A DNA stretch of 64,000 bases from CAZBUB01 sp964494985. GTDB taxonomy: Bacteria; Desulfobacterota; Desulfovibrionia; Desulfovibrionales; Desulfothermaceae. A program made the position numbers and the translations under genes. This document shows positions 60,404 to 64,000 of this stretch, in pieces. The notes under the pieces are model-generated. The model was not told the DNA's origin, ran no database searches, and was given only the letters and a program-made list of their open reading frames with translations. The stretch is from contig CAZBUB010000002.1 of assembly GCA_964494985.1 (NCBI GenBank), positions 1 to 64,000 on the forward strand, read 5' to 3'. Numbering within the stretch: position 1 is the first letter of the stretch; each line of letters begins with the position of its first letter.

Positions 60404-62788
60404 CTAATCCCTGCCCGAGACAGTTCTAATCTGGGCCAAGTCAGTCATCCCTTTAAGCACCTTGAGCAACCCGTCCTGTTTTAGGCTGAGCATACCCTCC
60501 TGTACAGCCTGTGCACGCAATTGCTCTGTAGGCTGCTTTTGCTTGATCAAAGGCTTTAGCTCCCTGCTGTTCAGCATGAGCTCATGCACCCCTGTCCTGC
60601 CCTTGTAGCCCTGGAGACAATACTTGCAGCCCTTGGCCTGATACAGCACAGGATCCTGCAAAAAGCTCTGGGGGAAATATCTCTGCCAATTTTCCCCGAA
60701 TTCCTTTTGCAGCTCTTCCAGCTCTGAGTGCTCAGGCCTGTAAGCCTGCTTGCACTTGGGGCACAAAGTCTTTATTAATCTTTGAGCCAAAACACAAAGC
60801 AATGAATCCGCAAAGTTAAAAGGATCCAGCTCCATATCCAAAAGCCTAGTCACAGTCTCAGGAGCAGAGTTTGTATGCAGGGTAGAAAAAACCAAGTGCC
60901 CGGTGAGCGAGGCCTCCACTCCAATATGTGCGGTCTCCCTATCCCTCATCTCCCCGATCATGATCACATCTGGGTCAGCACGCAGAAATGAACGTAGAGC
61001 TGAAGCAAAGCTTAGACCTATCCTGGAATTGACCTGTACCTGACGCAGGCCTTCCTGGGTGATCTCCACTGGATCCTCAGCAGTCCAAATCTTTTTGTCC
61101 GCGGTGTTCACATAATGTAAGGCAGAGTGCAGGGTGGTGGTCTTACCTGAACCTGTAGGCCCCACCACCAGAACCATGCCGTAGGGCTGGTAGATACACT
61201 CCTGGAAAACCTGCATGGTGTTCTCAGCCAGCCCTAGCTGCTCCAGGGACAAGGGCTTGCCAGAGGCAAGGATCCTCAGCACCACATCCTCTTGGCCATC
61301 AATAGTAGGCATGGTGGCCACCCTGAACTCCACCAGCCTGTCCACTTGGGGCAGGCGGATCTTGACCTTGCCGTCCTGGGGCAGCCTCCTTTCAGCAATA
61401 TCCAGCCTGGACATGATCTTGATTCTGGAGACCAAAGGCCTGGCCAAACCTAAACGTAGCTTACGGAACTCGTGACAGGAGCCATCCACTCTGAACCTGA
61501 TGGAGCAATATCTGGAAAGGGTATTGGGCTCGATGTGAATATCAGAGGCCCCTCGTTTCCAGGCCTCTAGCAGGAGGGCGTTGACCAGCCTGACCACCTC
61601 GCTGTCTTCTTCATTGACAGTCTCCTCCAGGTCAGCCACCCCTTCTTGGTCCTCAGACTCCGACTCAATTTCCTGGTCGAATTCGGTGAGCTCCCTATCG
61701 CCGCCAAGCTCAGAGAAAAAGCTGTCAATAAAGGCCTCAATGTCCTGTCTCAAGGCCACTTTAGGCTCAACTCTGCTGGAGCCCAGGATGAATCGAATCT
61801 CATCCAGTTTGCCCAAATCAAAAGGATTGTTTACCAGGACCTCAAGAGATTTGCCCTGTTGGGCATAGGGCACCCAACCGTAACGTTTCAAAAAGACAGG
61901 ATCTAGTCGCCTTTTCTCAAAGGCCTGATATGGAGGTTCAATCTTGGAATCAAAAGGGACAAACTCCACATCATAAAATGCACTCAAAGAACGACCAAGT
62001 TCTTGCTTGGGCACCTTGTAATCCTCAAGCAAGATTTGATCCACATCTTGCTTTTCTCGCTTGGCCTGCTCCAGGGCTTGATCCAGCTGACTTTTTTCCA
62101 GGATCTTTCGCTCCAGAAGCAGATCATATCTGGTTTTAACTTTCTGTCTGCCCCTGTCCAGCTCCTGCAACTTTGCATCCAAGCCCGGAAAATCCGGCTG
62201 CAGCCTGCGTACCTGCCATAGACATTCCCTGGCCTGTCTGGTCTGGCTCAATTGCAAATGGGCCTGGGCCAGCCTATGGTAGAGATGGGCCCTTTCCTGG
62301 AGCTGATATTCATTCTCCATAAGGCTGCGGCCCAGAACATCCACTACCTGGGACCACTTCTGCAGGGCTTCGGAGCAGGCAACAATATACTCTAAGAGGG
62401 TATAGCTTCTGTAGCCCCTGGAATAGAGATGCAAAAAAAGCTCCAGAGCCTTTTCCAACTCCCCGCCTTGATAATGTTTTCTCGCCCTGGACCATAGCTC
62501 TTTTGGTTGCAGCTGATCCTTGCCTTGAAACTCATCTGATTCCAACCATTCAGCTGTGCCTTCTTTCTCCAGTTCTTCCACCCTGGACAGGCCCTGTTGA
62601 AAGAAGTCATTTAGTTCCTGCCAGTTTTGCTGATCTCCTTTTTTCCTGGCCATGCCCGAGGTGCGTAGCAGGCTGTACAGACTCCTTTCAGCTACATCCC
62701 TAGCTACCCAGGCCGGTCTTTGATGCATACTCTGCTCAAAGACCTGCCTTCTGCCTTGCAGCCATCTCAAATAGCCCTGCCAACTCAT
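60404..62788 (-). CDS. GspE/PilB-type secretion or pilus assembly ATPase with long N-terminus
   Basis: This 794-residue protein carries the Walker A VVGPTGSGKTTTLHSALHYV, Asp box and Walker B VIMIGEMRDRETAHI, His box HLVFSTLHTNSAPETV, and a zinc-binding tetracysteine CPKC .. CKYC. An MshEN/GspE-N-like domain lies at about residues 225-330. About 200 further N-terminal residues contain helical repeats resembling TPRs, longer than the usual 500-570-residue family. No other pilus or secretion gene is adjacent, although a decayed pilM/gspF relic lies at 24.6 kb. Confidence 0.88.
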   Translation of the reverse strand: MSWQGYLRWLQGRRQVFEQSMHQRPAWVARDVAERSLYSLLRTSGMARKKGDQQNWQELNDFFQQGLSRVEELEKEGTAEWLESDEFQGKDQLQPKELWSRARKHYQGGELEKALELFLHLYSRGYRSYTLLEYIVACSEALQKWSQVVDVLGRSLMENEYQLQERAHLYHRLAQAHLQLSQTRQARECLWQVRRLQPDFPGLDAKLQELDRGRQKVKTRYDLLLERKILEKSQLDQALEQAKREKQDVDQILLEDYKVPKQELGRSLSAFYDVEFVPFDSKIEPPYQAFEKRRLDPVFLKRYGWVPYAQQGKSLEVLVNNPFDLGKLDEIRFILGSSRVEPKVALRQDIEAFIDSFFSELGGDRELTEFDQEIESESEDQEGVADLEETVNEEDSEVVRLVNALLLEAWKRGASDIHIEPNTLSRYCSIRFRVDGSCHEFRKLRLGLARPLVSRIKIMSRLDIAERRLPQDGKVKIRLPQVDRLVEFRVATMPTIDGQEDVVLRILASGKPLSLEQLGLAENTMQVFQECIYQPYGMVLVVGPTGSGKTTTLHSALHYVNTADKKIWTAEDPVEITQEGLRQVQVNSRIGLSFASALRSFLRADPDVIMIGEMRDRETAHIGVEASLTGHLVFSTLHTNSAPETVTRLLDMELDPFNFADSLLCVLAQRLIKTLCPKCKQAYRPEHSELEELQKEFGENWQRYFPQSFLQDPVLYQAKGCKYCLQGYKGRTGVHELMLNSRELKPLIKQKQPTEQLRAQAVQEGMLSLKQDGLLKVLKGMTDLAQIRTVSGRD

Positions 62789-62806
62789 AATTTCGCCTAT
62801 ATGAAT

Positions 62807-62868
62807 AAAAAAAGGCCATCCTTCACGTGGAAGCTCCCTGTTATAAAAAACTCAAAATCAGGGTGGCC
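62807..62868 (-). terminator. Terminator of ilvC
   Basis: On the minus strand GGCCACCC (62861-62868) faces GGATGGCC (62814-62821) with one mismatch. This is followed by TTTTTTT (62807-62813). The loop is long. It lies 29 nt after the ilvC stop. Confidence 0.5.
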
Positions 62869-62897
62869 TCCTGGACAGCCTGTAATAAGGCCCAAGC

Positions 62898-63893
62898 CTA
62901 TTTCTGCAGCCAGGGCATCATCTTCCGCAGCCTAGCACCAACTTCCTCAATCTGATGTTCATGGGCCTTACGGCGCATGGCAAGGAAAGAAGGCGTGCCT
63001 GCCTTGTTCTCCAGAATCCATTCCTTGGCAAAAGTACCGTCCCTGATTTCTGAGAGGATCTTCTGCATGGCTTCCTTGGCACGGGCATCTATCACCTTAG
63101 GACCGCTCACATAGTCACCAAACTCGGCTGTATCGCTAATGGAATAATGCATCAACTCAAATCCGCCCTCATAGAGCAAATCCACTATCAGCTTCATCTC
63201 GTGCATGCACTCAAAATAAGCCAACTCCGGCTGGTAGCCTGCTTCCACCAAGGTTTCAAAACCAGTTTTGATCAAGGCGCTGATGCCTCCGCAAAGCACA
63301 GCCTGCTCTCCAAACAGATCAGTCTCAGTCTCCTCTGCAAAGCTGGTCTGCAATACCCCTGCCCGGGCACAGCCTATACCCCTGGCGTAGGCCAAAGCTG
63401 TATCCAGGGCCTTGCCGCTGGCATCCTGATGCACTGCTACCAGGGCTGGAACTCCGGCCCCTGTCTCATATTCTCTGCGCACCAGATGCCCTGGCCCCTT
63501 GGGGGCAATCATGATCACATCCACATCCCTTGGGGGCTGGATCTGGTGATAATGGATATTAAAGCCGTGACTAAAGACCAGGGTCTTGTTCGATCCAAGC
63601 TGAGGCAGGATATCCTGCTCAAAGACTCTGGGTTGATATTGATCAGGAAGCAGGATCTGAATCAAATCAGCTTCTTTAGCTGCATCAGAGACAGAGACAG
63701 GCTCAAAACCGTGTTTTTTTGCCAATTCGTAATTCTTGCTCCCCGGGCGCTGAGCCACAATCACTCTGAGCCCTGAGTCCCTGAGGTTCTGGGCATGGGC
63801 ATGTCCCTGGCTGCCATAGCCGATAATGGCTATGGTTTTGTCCTGCAGAAGCTTCAAGTCAGCATCCTGCTCATAGTACACCTGCATTGCCAC
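62898..63893 (-). CDS. ilvC: Ketol-acid reductoisomerase
   Basis: This 331-residue class I enzyme of valine, leucine and isoleucine synthesis has the NADP motif IIGYGSQGHAHAQNLRDSG, the catalytic region GPGHLVRREYE, and acidic metal ligands in EETETDLFGEQAVLCGG. It is the usual short (class I) form. It is the first gene from the right edge; ilvB/ilvN, expected upstream, would lie beyond the window. Confidence 0.96.
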   Translation of the reverse strand: MAMQVYYEQDADLKLLQDKTIAIIGYGSQGHAHAQNLRDSGLRVIVAQRPGSKNYELAKKHGFEPVSVSDAAKEADLIQILLPDQYQPRVFEQDILPQLGSNKTLVFSHGFNIHYHQIQPPRDVDVIMIAPKGPGHLVRREYETGAGVPALVAVHQDASGKALDTALAYARGIGCARAGVLQTSFAEETETDLFGEQAVLCGGISALIKTGFETLVEAGYQPELAYFECMHEMKLIVDLLYEGGFELMHYSISDTAEFGDYVSGPKVIDARAKEAMQKILSEIRDGTFAKEWILENKAGTPSFLAMRRKAHEHQIEEVGARLRKMMPWLQK

Positions 63894-64000
63894 CTCCTTG
63901 CTTAGTTCGTATGCAAAACTGATATTACGTGGGCCTTACGCTCATTGATAAGTTTTCCATGCCTGGTTCTGCCTGTTTCTAACAGACAATTTAAGGACTC
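63894..64000. other. Upstream of ilvC
   Basis: A ribosome site GGAGGTGGCA lies just before the ilvC ATG. I see no leader peptide or clear promoter in the remaining 100 bp. Confidence 0.4.

Overview
This 64 kb window reads as one continuous stretch of a Gram-negative chromosome. The best guess is a Desulfobacterota sulfate reducer of the Desulfovibrionales / Desulfohalobiaceae type. That is inferred from three things: the gene block pyrG-kdsA-kdsC-lptC-lptA-lptB-rpoN-hpf-ptsN-rapZ-mannose PTS; the block ileS-lspA; and electron-transfer flavoprotein genes beside a membrane Fe-S (CCG-domain) oxidoreductase, as in anaerobic fatty-acid oxidisers. No rRNA gene or sulfate-reduction gene is present to prove it. 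There are two tRNA genes, tRNA-Asn (9-84, minus) and tRNA-Ser (60301-60395, plus).

Region 1 (0.4-23.2 kb) is a fatty-acid beta-oxidation locus. It holds an acyl-CoA synthetase, a thiolase, etfBA, a predicted ETF:menaquinone oxidoreductase, an acyl-CoA dehydrogenase, a TetR-type FadR, a second thiolase and a FadN-type multifunctional protein with the dehydrogenase first and the hydratase last. Two long perfect palindromes built on TGAATGAATATTCATTCA lie in front of fadR and fadN. They match the operator of the Bacillus FadR family, so the locus looks like a Bacillus-style Fad regulon. Inside it sits a foreign-looking cassette: GT4 glycosyltransferase, methyltransferase, toroid-fold protein, second methyltransferase. 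An aspartase, a PIN-like/DegT aminotransferase fusion and an MFS transporter follow. Seven intergenic hairpins built from CGAYNA hexamers each lie 3-30 nt after a stop codon, and only in this region.

Region 2 (23.2-25.9 kb) is decayed DNA. It holds a GC-rich palindrome, a YkgJ-family gene, a scar joining the end of a PilM/MshI-like gene to an internal piece of GspF/PilC, and an AbrB-PIN toxin-antitoxin pair in which both genes carry compensating frameshifts.

Region 3 (25.9-47.3 kb) mixes signalling, motility and housekeeping genes: a hybrid histidine kinase, a NUDIX hydrolase, a dead-phosphoesterase/glycosyltransferase fusion, ssb, pilZ-motB-motA, a purine nucleoside phosphorylase, ileS-lspA, an Lgt-like protein lacking the Lgt active site, cpoB, PilZ and HATPase genes, cheY, cheX, uvrC, a 45-residue membrane protein coupled to pcm, and an LpxL-type acyltransferase.

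Region 4 (47.3-64 kb) is mostly one minus-strand envelope and regulatory block: pyrG to rapZ, then a truncated mannose-type PTS whose EIIC reading frame is broken at an A9/T9 tract, then a Mn-dependent pyrophosphatase. Upstream of it lie purQ-tadA-tRNA-Ser (plus strand), a long GspE/PilB ATPase and ilvC (minus strand). All family calls come from reading motifs by eye; no database search was possible.
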